Below, one piece after another: positions 36,093-46,700 of a stretch of 64,000 bases of DNA. The number at the start of each line of letters is the position of its first letter. Within the stretch, counting starts at the first letter, position 1. The stretch spans positions 8,590,231 to 8,654,230 of the forward strand of contig NC_134033.1 in NCBI RefSeq assembly GCF_964204645.1, in the 5' to 3' direction. This DNA is from Tubulanus polymorphus. Its lineage: Eukaryota; Nemertea; Palaeonemertea; Tubulaniformes; Tubulanidae. A program made the position numbers and the translations under genes. The notes under the pieces were generated by a model. It saw only the letters and a list, made by a program, of their open reading frames with translations. It was not told the DNA's origin and did no database searches.

Positions 36093-36512
36093 TTAATCAA
36101 TTACCTTGATCTTTCGTATATACTTGAATGCCCCCAGGGCCTATCAGCATAACAAAAATTGGGTCGATCGGACTCAAGATGGCCGTCCTATGACCTTTTT
36201 GGTGCCCAAAAATGTCAATTTTGGCCCGAATTCTGAGTCCTGTAGCTTCCTACTGGTCTGCCATTTCTCATTGCAATTGCTGATGGGTATTCTTTGGAAA
36301 GGGATGTTTTATACCTGGGATAGGTATTTTTGATCGGCCAATCGGCCAATTATGACGCAATTGGCGGCCATCTTGGTGTCATCAGTACTCATTCGTAGGT
36401 GGGAAATAGTTTTTCGACATTATATTGATATCTAAGCATATTTTGTTACAACAATGAATTAGAAAGTTGTAGCTTATAACGTGTTCTATGATTGTGGTGA
36501 GTTTCGAGGTCA
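36093..36512 (-). repeat. Left part of a split tandem-repeat element
   Basis: The reverse complement of about 13420-13850 in the copy at 12.9-14.1 kb, including TCGGACTCAAGATGGCC, TGGCGGCCATCTTGGTG and TTCTATGATTGTGGTGAG. It continues at 38897 after the Polinton-like insertion. Its distal hairpin end is missing. Confidence 0.75.
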
Positions 36513-36518
36513 TTGGTT
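36513..36518. repeat. 6-bp target site duplication (left)
   Basis: TTGGTT flanks the Polinton-like element on its left and recurs at 38897-38902. The uninterrupted repeat copy at 13.4 kb (complement) reads CATTGGTTTTTGTAT, as expected for an empty site. Confidence 0.85.
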
Positions 36519-36707
36519 AGTAATAGGGGTTTAGTTGTTCTAGGCCAAAGGTCGAACGGTCGAGTTCATTAAAAAACAAATATTAAAAGTAATTTAAAAC
36601 TGTAATATATTTTCATAACCGTGTGTATTTTATATTATAACTTAATATTTATTCTAAGATATTAATAATTTAAATTTGAAAAGCATATTGTATTAAATCA
36701 ATTGGTC
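36519..36707 (+). repeat. Left terminal inverted repeat
   Basis: AGTAATAGGGG..GGCCAAAGGTCGAACGGTCGAG..CATAACCGTGTGTATTTTATA..TTAAATCAATTGGTC; matches 38708-38896 in inverted orientation. Confidence 0.88.
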
Positions 36708-36935
36708 GCTCCGCTTCACTAAAGCTCCGCTCCGCGACCAATGGATTTATTTACAATACACAAATTCATATAATCAAATATATTCAAATAATGATAATTA
36801 TTCTATTATTTAACTGAAATACACACGGCTATGAAAATATATTATAGTTTTAAATTGCTTTTAATATTTGTTTTTAATGAACTCGACCATTCAACCTTTA
36901 ACCTAGAACAACTCAACCCCTATTACTCTTAAAAT
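36700..36935. repeat. Hairpin and third, diverged inverted copy of the terminal repeat
   Basis: After the left repeat comes GGTCGCTCCGCTTCACTAAAGCTCCGCTCCGCGACC, a stem-loop with repeated GCTCCGC. Then 36741-36933 is another inverted copy of the terminal repeat (ACACACGGCTATGAAAATATATTATAG, AACTCGACCATTCAACC, CTAGAACAACTCAACCCCTATTACT). The left 415 bp can thus fold on themselves completely. Confidence 0.8.
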
Positions 36936-37052
36936 ATTTATATGCATGAATAAAATATATATGAATAACATATAAATTGATAGATTATTCAATATAAAAG
37001 TAACGAGTAATTAACGAGCTCTTATAGAATAGATATATTTTCAACATATTTC

Positions 37053-37335
37053 AATATTTATATTTGTATGAGTTAGATTTTTAAACATTAAAAGTGTTAG
37101 TAAAGTGCGAGTGAAATAATTCATATTTAAAACAGTTAATATTTATATTTATATGTGTTAAATTCTTGATTTTTAAACATAAAAAGTGTGAGTAAAGTGT
37201 GAGTGAAATAATTCATATTTAAAACAGTTAATATTTATATTTGTATGTGTTAAATTCTTATTTTTGAACATAAAAAGTGTGAGTAAAGTGTGAGTGAAAT
37301 AATTTATATTTAAAACAGTGAATATTTATATTTGA
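37053..37335 (+). repeat. Three direct repeats of about 90 bp ahead of the first gene
   Basis: AATATTTATATTTRTATGTGTTAAATTCTT, AACATAAAAAGTGTGAGTAAAGTGTGAGTGAAATAATT and ATATTTAAAACAGT recur with starts near 37053, 37139, 37230 and 37320. The array ends at the first ATG (37336), so it may be the promoter or a replication-type iteron block. Confidence 0.7.
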
Positions 37336-37545
37336 ATGAGTTTTAATAAAAATTTTGTTATAAAAATGAAGAAAGAAGAAGAACCCAACTTTAAAATCGA
37401 AATCAATGAAACCAATAAATCATTTTCACAGTTTAACATTAAAAATTACATTTCAGCAACAAATTTAGTGTCCGCAAGACATTATAAAATCGATAACATA
37501 ACTATGATTAATCAAATATTATCAAATGTTCAATACAGTTTTTAA
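37336..37545 (+). CDS. Small element protein 1, function unknown
   Basis: 69 residues starting MSFNKNFVIKMKKEEEPNF, lysine- and asparagine-rich, with no membrane segment or known domain. It starts directly after the 90-bp repeats and overlaps the next frame by 20 bases, so the two may once have been one protein. I do not recognise it. Confidence 0.45.
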   Translation: MSFNKNFVIKMKKEEEPNFKIEINETNKSFSQFNIKNYISATNLVSARHYKIDNITMINQILSNVQYSF

Positions 37546-37939
37546 TTTTAAAGGAATTTTAGATGAAAACATAATAAATATTCTTAAAACTCCTTTTAAT
37601 AAAAGAGATAGTGATTTGATACTTTCAAAAGATTATAATGATTTGATTAACTTAAGAATTGAAAAAAGACAATTATATTATTTCAATTTTGATAATAAAC
37701 AAATTATCTATTATGAAAATTCATCAAATATTGGTATTCAATGTGAATTAGATAATGAAAAATCATTTAAAGATATTGCAGTTCAATGTAATTTAGATGA
37801 TGAATTGAGAAAATTCAATCCTATTGAAAAAGTGTATTGTTATTGCGGTGGTAAATATTTAAGATCACATAAATCAAAACATTATCAAACAGTTAAACAT
37901 ATCAATTATGAAAAGAATAATAAATATATATTGAAATAA
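37526..37939 (+). CDS. Small element protein 2 with repeated IQC motif and Cys/His finger
   Basis: 137 residues. The middle has a duplicated short motif, NIGIQCELDNEKSFKDI followed by AVQCNLDDE. The C-terminus has a finger-like pattern, VYCYCGGKYLRSHKSKHYQT then VKH, that is C-x-C..H-x5-H. A decayed homologue lies at 43011-43220 with VLCNCGKYYTRSNKSHHLKS and the same NEKSFKD..IQCNLD block. Conservation between copies supports a real protein; nucleic-acid binding is a guess from the finger. Confidence 0.6.
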   Translation: MFNTVFNFKGILDENIINILKTPFNKRDSDLILSKDYNDLINLRIEKRQLYYFNFDNKQIIYYENSSNIGIQCELDNEKSFKDIAVQCNLDDELRKFNPIEKVYCYCGGKYLRSHKSKHYQTVKHINYEKNNKYILK

Positions 37940-38108
37940 GAGTAAACTGTATGTTTCAAATATAAAGTAGTTAAAGCATCGAGAAATTAGTTTAATGAAT
38001 AACTGTTAGGTAGTAAGTTTAATTGTTATTTGATTTGAAACATATAAAAGTTAAATATTTCTAAAAATATTAAATATTTATCAATTTAATAATTTTTTTT
38101 TTAAATAA

Positions 38109-38327
38109 ATGGATGGTTTCATTCCAACTGGGAAAAGTGATTTGAAACATTATTTAGTTGCTGGAGGTTTAATATTGGCAGCATTATATTTTTACGATGA
38201 GAATATTTCAAAAGATTTGCTGAATGAAAATAATAAATTGAGTAAAAAATTAAAGAAGTTAAATGGAAACAATCACAGAAATAAAAAATATAAAAAAGTT
38301 AATTTAGAAAATGATTTAGAGGATTAA
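38109..38327 (+). CDS. Small element protein 3 (FIPTGKSDLKHY), one membrane-like segment
   Basis: 72 residues: MDGFIPTGKSDLKHYLVAGG, a hydrophobic stretch (LVAGGLILAALYFY) and then a very basic Asn/Lys tail. Homologues stand at 43333 (degraded) and 62463-62666. In all three the start codon lies in AATAAATG preceded by a run of T. The hydrophobic segment suggests a small virion or membrane protein; this is inference from composition and conservation. Confidence 0.65.
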   Translation: MDGFIPTGKSDLKHYLVAGGLILAALYFYDENISKDLLNENNKLSKKLKKLNGNNHRNKKYKKVNLENDLED

Positions 38328-38365
38328 AACAGCATATTTTAATTTCATATATTTTGACTATAAAA

Positions 38366-38476
38366 ATGAGTGAAAATATATTAAACTTATTACATCTAAT
38401 ATATAAAAATCAACAGAATATTAAATCAATTATTATGCTTACAGGTTTATTTTCTTTTTCAATTTATAGTATATAA
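38366..38476 (+). CDS. Small element protein 4 (MSENILNLL), hydrophobic C-terminus
   Basis: 36 residues: MSENILNLLHLIYKNQQNIK then IIMLTGLFSFSIYSI. A longer homologue (62 residues) is at 62695-62883, again directly after the protein 3 gene, so gene order is conserved. The hydrophobic stretch may span a membrane. The stop at 38474 probably truncates this copy. Confidence 0.6.
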   Translation: MSENILNLLHLIYKNQQNIKSIIMLTGLFSFSIYSI

Positions 38477-38481
38477 AACAG

Positions 38482-38670
38482 TTGTTAGAATTCTATGATA
38501 GCTGTAAAATTAGATATACAGAATTGAAAGATAACGTAAATTATATTTCAGATAGATTGAATATTATTAAATGCTGTGAAATATGTAATAAAAGATATAA
38601 AAATAAAAAGAGTTTGAGAAATCATAAATATATTCATGAACTTGATGAAAAATTACATAATTCAAATTGA
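38482..38670 (+). pseudogene. C2H2 zinc-finger fragment
   Basis: The frame lacks an ATG near its start and ends EICNKRYKNKKSLRNHKYIH, a classical C-x2-C-x12-H-x4-H finger. It probably is the C-terminal remnant of a larger element protein. Confidence 0.4.
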
Positions 38671-38707
38671 GAATAAGACTGTTAAATTGGTTGAAAATAT
38701 AATATAT

Positions 38708-38896
38708 GACCAATTGATTTAATATAATATGCTTTTAAAATTTAAATTATTAATATCTTAGAATAAATATTTAGTTATAATATAAAATACACACGGTTAT
38801 GAAAATATATTATAGTTTTAAATTACTTTTAATATTTGTTTTTTAATGAACTCGACCGTTCGACCTTTGGCCTAGAACAACTAAACCCCTATTATT
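38708..38896 (-). repeat. Right terminal inverted repeat
   Basis: The inverted partner of 36519-36707, followed by the target duplication TTGGTT at 38897-38902. Confidence 0.88.
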
Positions 38897-39466
38897 TTGG
38901 TTTTTGTATATTGCCACCAGGGGCCTTGAATAATACAATATCTTAGTATTTCTATATTATATTTGTACCAATGCATATTTTGTTAGCACAATCAATTGCA
39001 AAGTTGTGGCTCATGACATCGTCTATGATTGTGGTGAGTTTCAAGGACATTAGTTATTCTATATGGCCACTAGGGGGCGTTGAATAATAGAATAACTTAG
39101 TATTTCCTTATTATATTGGTAGCTAAGCATATTTTGTTACCATGACCAATTGCAAAGTTTTAGCTCATGACATGTTCAATGATTGTGGTGAGTTTCAAGG
39201 ACATTGGGTTTTGAATATGGTCACCAGGGGGCGTTGAATAGTAGAATAACTTAGTATTTCCATATTAAATTGGTGACGAGGCATATTTTGTTATCACAAT
39301 AAATTACAAAAATCGTAGCTGCTGACATGTTCTATGATTGTGGTTAGTTTCAAGGTCATTGGTTTGTATATGGTCACCAGGGGGCATTGAATATTGAAAT
39401 TGTTAGATTGTTGAGCATTTGAATCCACTTCCCAAGTGGGCATGGTGTCCCTGGACCCCTAGTTAT
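38897..39466 (-). repeat. Right part of the split tandem-repeat element
   Basis: Three to four units of about 155 bp, each with CACCAGGGGGCGTTGAATA and TCTATGATTGTGGTGAGTTTCAAGG, ending in CCACTTCCCAAGTGGGCATGGTGTCCCTGGACCCCTAG. This is the complement of the start of the element at 12869. Confidence 0.8.
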
Positions 39467-39468
39467 AT

Positions 39469-39912
39469 TAACCGCTTGTAACCGTCACCGTAACCATTCA
39501 CGCCGACCCTACACAGATCGTAGATAGCTTCGTCATTCCAGCAGCATCCCGATTCAGGTTCTTACTCTTATTTCGGACTTCCGCATCGCGTATACTTCCG
39601 CCATCTAACCGAATAATCCGATGTACTTATCATTTCTATTTATGCCTGCCGCTTCCATTTCTATTACAATACGTCTTCTCATGAGTATTTAATGCAATAT
39701 AACATTTCGACGTTCAAATAGGGCTCATTATATAATCACAGGAAGACATTCTACATCTGTATCAATAATGTTTTGCCAAATAGCTTTTATGTGTACACAT
39801 AGACCTGTGACGTTTTGCACATCGATTTACGATTGTCGTTTGTAAAATGACGCTGCCTGGTTAACATTGTTTAGGTGTCATAATGGAAACGTTTTATAAG
39901 GCGTCAAAAAAT
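39469..39912. repeat. MITE-like dispersed repeat, copy 2
   Basis: The inverted copy of 3398-3856, about 80 percent alike by eye. It directly abuts the tandem-repeat element, so one may have inserted next to or into the other. Confidence 0.6.
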
Positions 39913-42900
39913 TACCAATCGTGAAATACACAGCAATAAGTTCGTGTTTTTTCTTTGCTGTCCCCAAATGGTTAACTATTTCATATCCATCCTGATAAAA
40001 CATCAAGCGTATAGCAGATGGATTTTCTTTGCAAAATTGACTATCTTTGAAAAAATGGCCATCATGTATATCTTGGTTTAGTTGATGTGGGGGAATAACT
40101 GGATTTCTATTTTGATGTATTACACTCTTATCATGATAACGTAAGTTGAAGAGTATTTCCTGAATAGGACTGTAGTAAGCTGAGACACTTTATCCGACAC
40201 TTCTATCATATCCAACGTGTAACCTTATAGGGGCAAAATAGTCATATTCACTTTAATAATACATTTTTCCCTACAAAATCTTGTCCTGAATGGACCCTGA
40301 TCTTTATCCATTACTTTCAGAAATATATTTGAATTTTTCACTTCAATGATAACTGAATTAACAGATTCTGTTTCTACGTTAAATGTTTCCTGTAATTTGA
40401 TTTCTAAAACAATTTTCAAAATTTCCAGTCTACGTGATACAGAAACCTCAATTCAGTAACAATGAATTGGATTGTTGATTTAGGGACTAATAATTTTGCT
40501 TGGAGTTTCAGATAAAATAAGAATAATTTTTATATATCATATTGTTATTATTATTGAAACAGTAATATATCTAAATCTGTGAGATAAATAATAGTATATT
40601 ATCATTATTATTGACACAATAATATATACTAAATCTGTGAGATAATTAGATGATATATAATTCAAATCGAAGATCAAAGCATCTTCACAATTTAATGTGC
40701 AAAAAGTATGCATATTATTCTATTTTATCTGAAGAATATACATATGAATTTATAATTCTTTACGTGGTACTAGAATGATACTAGAGTGATACTAGCTAGG
40801 TCTTTATTGATTTTCTAATTGAATCCTATTCAATCCTTAGCAAACAATAGAGTGAATAGAAATCGAAATGATTCAATTAGAAATTAAATAGTTTTAACTG
40901 CTAGTATTTTCTAATTCATTTTATATTTATTAGGGTTTTCTGACTTTCGTCGAAAACCCTCTTGAAATTCTGTATTATTATTATTATATATTTTCCGCCG
41001 ATTTCGTCAAATAAAATTCATCTTCATTCAGATTCGGCAACTGACAGCTTCGAAACGAAATGTATAAATTGATACTGTAATAACGGTCTCTCTGAACCAA
41101 CAGATTGTCTGAATGTACTTTCCATCCTATTTGAAACTTAAAATTACTAATTAGGTTACTGTAAAAAAAGAATTGAATTGAATTGTTAGACAACAAGCAC
41201 CGGCGAAATAACAGTTTGTGACGTCATTTAGTAAGTAAATAAAGGAGGGCTCCGAGAATTTCCAAATCACGGGGGACTATACTGGGGTTAGACCATTCAA
41301 CCAAAAAGAGGATTGCTCCGATAATATCCAAATCACGGGGGACTATACTGGGGTTAGACCATTCAACCAAAAAGAGGATTGCTCCGATAATATCCAAATC
41401 ATCTCATTTTATTTTTTTCATCGAATACCCGGTAATTAATTTTTCCTTTCGATCACATGCATCCAGAAAACCCGTTATCGCTGCTTTGCAGCTATATTTC
41501 TTATTGAATTTATTTTATTCTTATTAAACAATCGAGTGAGTAGAATTCAATTAGAAAATCAATAAAAAATGGAGATACAGTTATCGAATGAAAAAGATAA
41601 AATCTTATTCAATACAATACATTTCATGAAATAGGTAAATATTTAATAATTAAAGATGAAATACAATCACTTTTTAATAATAAAAAATCAGATAAATCAT
41701 CATTTATACACGTACTGATCCGCAGCAAGATTTCGTAGTAGCTAAAAAATGTTTGTAATGTTGATTTCCTGTATGCGTTCGTGGTTATTAATGGTTGTCA
41801 GACAACAAACGTAGTATGATGTAGTAAGCAGGTTGTTGTTTGATGCTTTGATCTATCAGCGCTGACCATAAATCAGCCTGGTGTAAGAATAATTCTTTCT
41901 CGGTTCTTCTGCTGCGATATCTGGCAAACATTCAGAAATCTTTTTATAAACTTAAGAATAGACGGAACCGTATTTGGTTTGGTCGGAACAATGGGTGCAT
42001 TAATAATGTGGCTGGTAAAAGGATCACGCTGTTACTTCATAATACTCCCGAGTACTTTCTATAAAAAGAAAAAAACGGAAGTATGGGGAGACATTGTGGT
42101 TTTGCTTTATCCCGTATTGTAATAAAATTAGTTTAACAGTTATAGAATGATTTTAAGAATAATAATTGATCACGATGTATTTCCGAATCAAAAGTAATCA
42201 TGATAAGTTAAAAAGAAACGATGAGTTTGTACCGTAATTTGAGACGAATACTTAAGTTTCGAAACTATTTAATTTGAGTATTCTGGATGTTAATTAAGAA
42301 CAAAGTCTCTATAATCGCTAAATTTTTAGGAAAATTAATTTGTGTTAAATGATAATACTAGCTCTCTAAAGTTTCTCTTGTTGTTTACGTCTGTTGGTAA
42401 TTCGCAGAAAATGGCTGTTCTCTCAACGATGATAAGCAAGGAGTGAGTAAATCATTCTGCGTCATGACAAGAGGGTTGGAAGGAAAAAGTTAGTTTAGCA
42501 AATCAGTTTGCCAAATAATTTTGGATCAGCGCATCTACATTCTACATGACCAAAACAGTCATGGCAGTTAGGTTGCTGCTCCTTGCCAAAAGTCGAGTGG
42601 GAGAGTCGGTATTTTAAGAATGCCGATTCTTTCTATAAAACGGACCCGCAGTCTTGGGAGAGCAGTCACTCGATAGACACTGGACAGAGATCGATTGGGA
42701 GGATTATATTCAAGATCTTGTTTAGAGAGTTTGGTTCGGGAACACGGTTACCAACAGGAATGTAGGCTAGGAATCATCTTAAGAGCTAGGATCTGGATTC
42801 TGTTCTAACTAGTAGTTATCAAGGTAAATAAACTTGTTTTATTATCATTATATTCATTCAAAATTTCCGGTATTCTAGTTTTTCTTGGGTTTGTGCACGG

Positions 42901-42999
42901 ACACGTTCTCTCGCCAGGGACCGATTATCGCTTTTATTAATATACGACTAAGGAGAGGATTGTGACCGGTCATCAGTACGTTATTGCCCCTCCATAGAG
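39913..42999. other. AT-rich stretch with repeat debris
   Basis: No gene is recognised. It contains the hairpin GGGTTTTCTGACTTTCGTCGAAAACCC (about 40929-40955), a duplicated 69-bp block, a GCTGC-TTT-GCAGC hairpin at about 41480, and 42580-42990, where an AATAAA and CTAACTAGTAG..GGTAAATAAACTTG could belong to an LTR that I could not confirm. Confidence 0.4.
41243..41402. repeat. 69-bp tandem duplication
   Basis: CCAAATCACGGGGGACTATACTGGGGTTAGACCATTCAACCAAAAAGAGGATTGCTCCGATAATAT is present twice, identical over nearly the whole unit, with a partial third unit. Confidence 0.9.
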
Positions 43000-43010
43000 T
43001 ACTATGAGTT

Positions 43011-43445
43011 ATGTTTTTCAGAGTAGAAGAAAAAAGATTTTTCCCAGACATTCCAAATGAAAAATCATTTAAAGATGTGAGAATTCAATGTAATTTAGAC
43101 AATAAAATTGATACACCTAAAAAGAAATATAATCCTAATGAAAACGTTTTATGTAATTGTGGAAAATATTATACTCGAAGCAATAAATCACACCATCTTA
43201 AATCAAAATATCATACATAACTCAAGTAATCCAACTTTAAAATAAATTTCATCTCAAATTTATAAAACTAAAATATTCAAAATAAGTTATTTCAAATTAC
43301 TTATTAATCTTTTAATTTTTGTCTTAAATAAATGAATGATTTCGTCCCAACCGGAAGTAGTGACTTAAAGCATTATTTAGTCGCAGGAGGATTAATATTA
43401 GCTCCATCATACTTTACTAGAAAATATTTAAAAGAGATCTGATTA
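43011..43445 (+). pseudogene. Relic of the Polinton-like family
   Basis: A frame at 43011-43220 carries the NEKSFKD..IQCNLD block and the VLCNCGKYYTRSNKSHHLKS finger of element protein 2. After 110 AT-rich bases, AATAAATGAATGATTTC starts a frame with FVPTGSSDLKHYLVAGGLI, the homologue of protein 3, which loses its frame after about 35 codons. No terminal repeats are seen. It lies just beyond the 3' end of NOX5. Confidence 0.7.
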
Positions 43446-43618
43446 AATAGAGATATAACTTTTTTTGACCCCGTCGGGTAGATAGCCCTGACTCGTTGCA
43501 TCACACAAATGGCATTGATGCATGTGGTATTTCATTCGTCTTGCAGTTGGGTAAAAGACAACGAGATCCTTCGTCGGCGGTCAGCAATAGATGTCAGCAG
43601 TTCAAGTTCATGGTTTTG

Positions 43619-43750
43619 CTAGAAGTTCTCTTGTATGAAGGTGAAGCCGTAAGCGCGGCAATGCTGTTTGACGCGGTGTGAAATCGATGGTTTGGCGCAC
43701 ATGAAAACCTTCACCGCGCCCTTGTTCTCCTGGCTGATTTTCCTAAATAG
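43619..43750 (-). CDS. NOX5: NOX5 last exon
   Basis: Codes LFRKISQENKGAVKVFMCAK to the C-terminal ENF and stop. VKVFMCAKPS is the last NADPH-binding strand, and the terminal Phe is conserved in NOX enzymes, where it stacks on the flavin. Confidence 0.9.
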   Translation of the reverse strand, partial: LFRKISQENKGAVKVFMCAKPSISHRVKQHCRAYGFTFIQENF

Positions 43751-46700
43751 CTGAATATCAAGAAAGAAAACATAATATATATAGAAACAATTTAAAGAAA
43801 ATGGTTTAAAAGGAAACATAAAGTAAGTTCATTCATCCTCATTTTACTGAATTGCTGTGGTCATTCAGAATAAAAGGCTCCCTTATAAATATCAAAATGG
43901 CAAATATAAAATCGCGTGTTAGTTGTGTTTTCAGTTCTAACCCCACTCGACGAATTGAAAATTATGTCTTTAAACCTGTCAGCCAAAACTAATGTGAATG
44001 CAATACATAATCTGCCAACGGCCTTTCCATTTAACGCTTTTGCAAAAAATTGCCTCTCAATCGTATCTAATCTCGTTAAATGTCAATCACTACCAACCAT
44101 AGATGAATACATGATAATCAGAACAGGATTTTAAGCATGTGGTTGTAACCCTATTACGGTGTCGGTTTCGCTCGGTGCGCAATAACAGCAACGTTGCGAC
44201 CGCGATGCTGTGCATCCGCTATAAGTACATGGTGAGTTATCTATTTAGAGAAAACCTTTGTCATTAGACTGTTATGTTTACTCTGGGCTTATTGGAGGCA
44301 GATAGGCTTTAACAAATTAATCATGATTCGATTGGATCTTCGTAGTCATTGAGACGGTGAGCCTGAAACTAGTTATAATTCTATTGGATCTTCTTAGTCT
44401 AGTGACTAATCAATTCTTTTCTGATCAAGACGGCACTAGACTGCTTACCTCGTCCCAGTGTGGTCGACCCGGTTGGATTCTCGTATTCAATCTTTTGATA
44501 ACATCACTCTCACTTTTCTCTTGCAACACGTCAAGTGCCATCTGTAAGCCGATAGCCTTCATGGAATTGGCATCCATCGATTTCGTCATGAAGAGTTGAA
44601 TCTCCAGAAACCGATCGCCTCTATCTATTCCATAGGGGAGAAATGAATTCAGACAACATGAAAATACACTCAACTAGACTGCATGGAACGTCATGAACCG
44701 AGGATGTTCTTTGATTAGAATCAGAAATAAAATTCCTACTAACATTTTGTTCATGAAATTATTACACGATGTGGGTTCTTTATCATAGATATGTCCTTTC
44801 AACTCTTCCGTGTCCTTCTACGGTTATATAATAAAGAACAATGGCCCTGTGGATCACCATCAAATCGATGAGTGCATATTGTAAAAACTATTATTCAACT
44901 TAAAATAGATTACTTTGGATTGGAATCGAAAGCCCTGTTACCGATTACTGTAATCATACGCCTAATTGATAACCAGTGATGGTCAGCATCCGCCAATTAA
45001 CGAGACATTCAATGAAGACACTATCTGATGACCTTCTGAATATGGCGAGTGAGTCTATCCTTAAATCTCGGATTCGAAGGGTACTTCTAAAGTAAGACAC
45101 GAGGGAATTACGAAATATGAAACGAAATATGATACGAAATGACGAGATGCTTAAGTACAAAACGAATTACGTAACGCAATGCTAAAATACAAAACGATTG
45201 GCCATTCTTTCGCGGGTCTTGCTAAAGCGGGAAATGAAATACGAAACCAAATTGTTTTTTGCTACAGCAGCGGACTGGTGGCGCTGGCTTAAACATACGC
45301 ACCCGGTCTATTAGTGTGGCAGGGTTCCGCGCCGTGGCCGAGATAAGCGATATCATCAGGTTCGAATCCCTGCCGTGGGAGAGAGATCTGTACATGCTTG
45401 TATATAACTTGAAATAAGCGAATAATTAATTACTGGTTAGAGATCGAAGTGTTCTATAAAAAATATCCTGCAGTGTTTAGGCTAAAAATGATACCTCGTT
45501 ACTCCGCTCTACTGAGCTTAATTGGCCCGTCGGCCACCTATCTGGTCTGTACATTACTTTTTTAAACCATGACCAGGCATACATCAGTTTCCTGGAAACT
45601 CAATTACTTGAATTTACGCTGATCAGGTGACCTTCTAGTTCCTCAAAGCGAATCATGTTGTTTGATCCACGATGAAGGCAATGAAAACAACGACCAACCA
45701 TACGTTTTCCTTTATATAATTATCATATGAACTTTGGGACCGTCTCAAAATATCAATAGGCTAAAAACCTTCCAGTTTAAAAACATAAATTCTTGAATAC
45801 TTACCGTACTGCCTATCTTTTGGCAGTCCCGTGGCGTTATACCGAGCTTTGACTAAAGTATGGTCGTGTTTGAAATATGACCATTTCGTTTCGTACTTTA
45901 GCACTAATCGCAAAAAATAACATTTCGTTTCGAATTTCGCTTCGTATTTCGTAATTTCGCCGTTTATTATACTTAGGGGACCCGATTCGAAGAAAATACT
46001 TGACAATTTACCTTCGTTGGCGAAATGTCGAGCATTGATATCAGCCTGATCGAGTTCTAGCTGCGTCAAAATCGAAATAAACCACTCAAAACAGTGCTGG
46101 TCACGATTTATCCAAATGAAATCCACCTGTAATGACGATATTCATGGCTTTTAGTTTCCATTCGCGGATACATTTTTGCACGCCAATAATGGATCGATAC
46201 TGAAAGATGGGATGGCGTGCGTTTCCCTTGTTACAGTGCTGTAGACGACTCCCAGCTGGTTTTCTTTATCTAAAACTTACGAGATATGCTACACGGAACA
46301 CATTAAATGAGAGGTAGATGATGTATGTTACATTATATATAATTCATGTTTATTTAGATAACGAATAATAATATAAGGGGTCTTGATTTCCTATCTTCAA
46401 CCAATTTCCTGCAATCTTTACCACAACTACAGTAATCTGCTGCAGGATATTTTAAGGATCCTAGTCTGAAGTCTTTCTATCTCCAAGAAATGCAAGAAGA
46501 CGTCAAGAATATATACCAATGATAAGTTTCCACAGTTTTGACGATTCATTTTTGTTAATGTCACAATAATATACATGGTTTAGGGATAGTGTTTGCTAAA
46601 GGAATACTTTAACAAACTATCTGTAGTTGCAGAGCTAATGTCTATGCTGTGAATTATCGCGTACAGGCCGATTTTCAAATTCACACATTGCTCCTTTGGA

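Larger units (their letters stand above)
36519..38896. mobile_element. Short Polinton/Maverick-like element with intact ends (2378 bp)
   Basis: It starts AGTAATAGGGGTTTAGTTG and ends in the complement of AATAATAGGGGTTTAGTTG. The 189-bp terminal inverted repeats (36519-36707 and 38708-38896) differ at only a few bases. A perfect 6-bp target duplication, TTGGTT, flanks it. A 6-bp duplication and 5'-AG ends are the established hallmarks of Polintons. The interior is far richer in AT than its surroundings and holds five small frames, all on the + strand. No polymerase, integrase, ATPase or capsid gene is present, so it must rely on a complete relative. Confidence 0.8.

Noticed and set aside
42360-42990. 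Possible LTR ahead of the Polinton-like relic (AATAAA, TG-rich start)
   Set aside because: I could not define both ends, a primer-binding site or a second copy.
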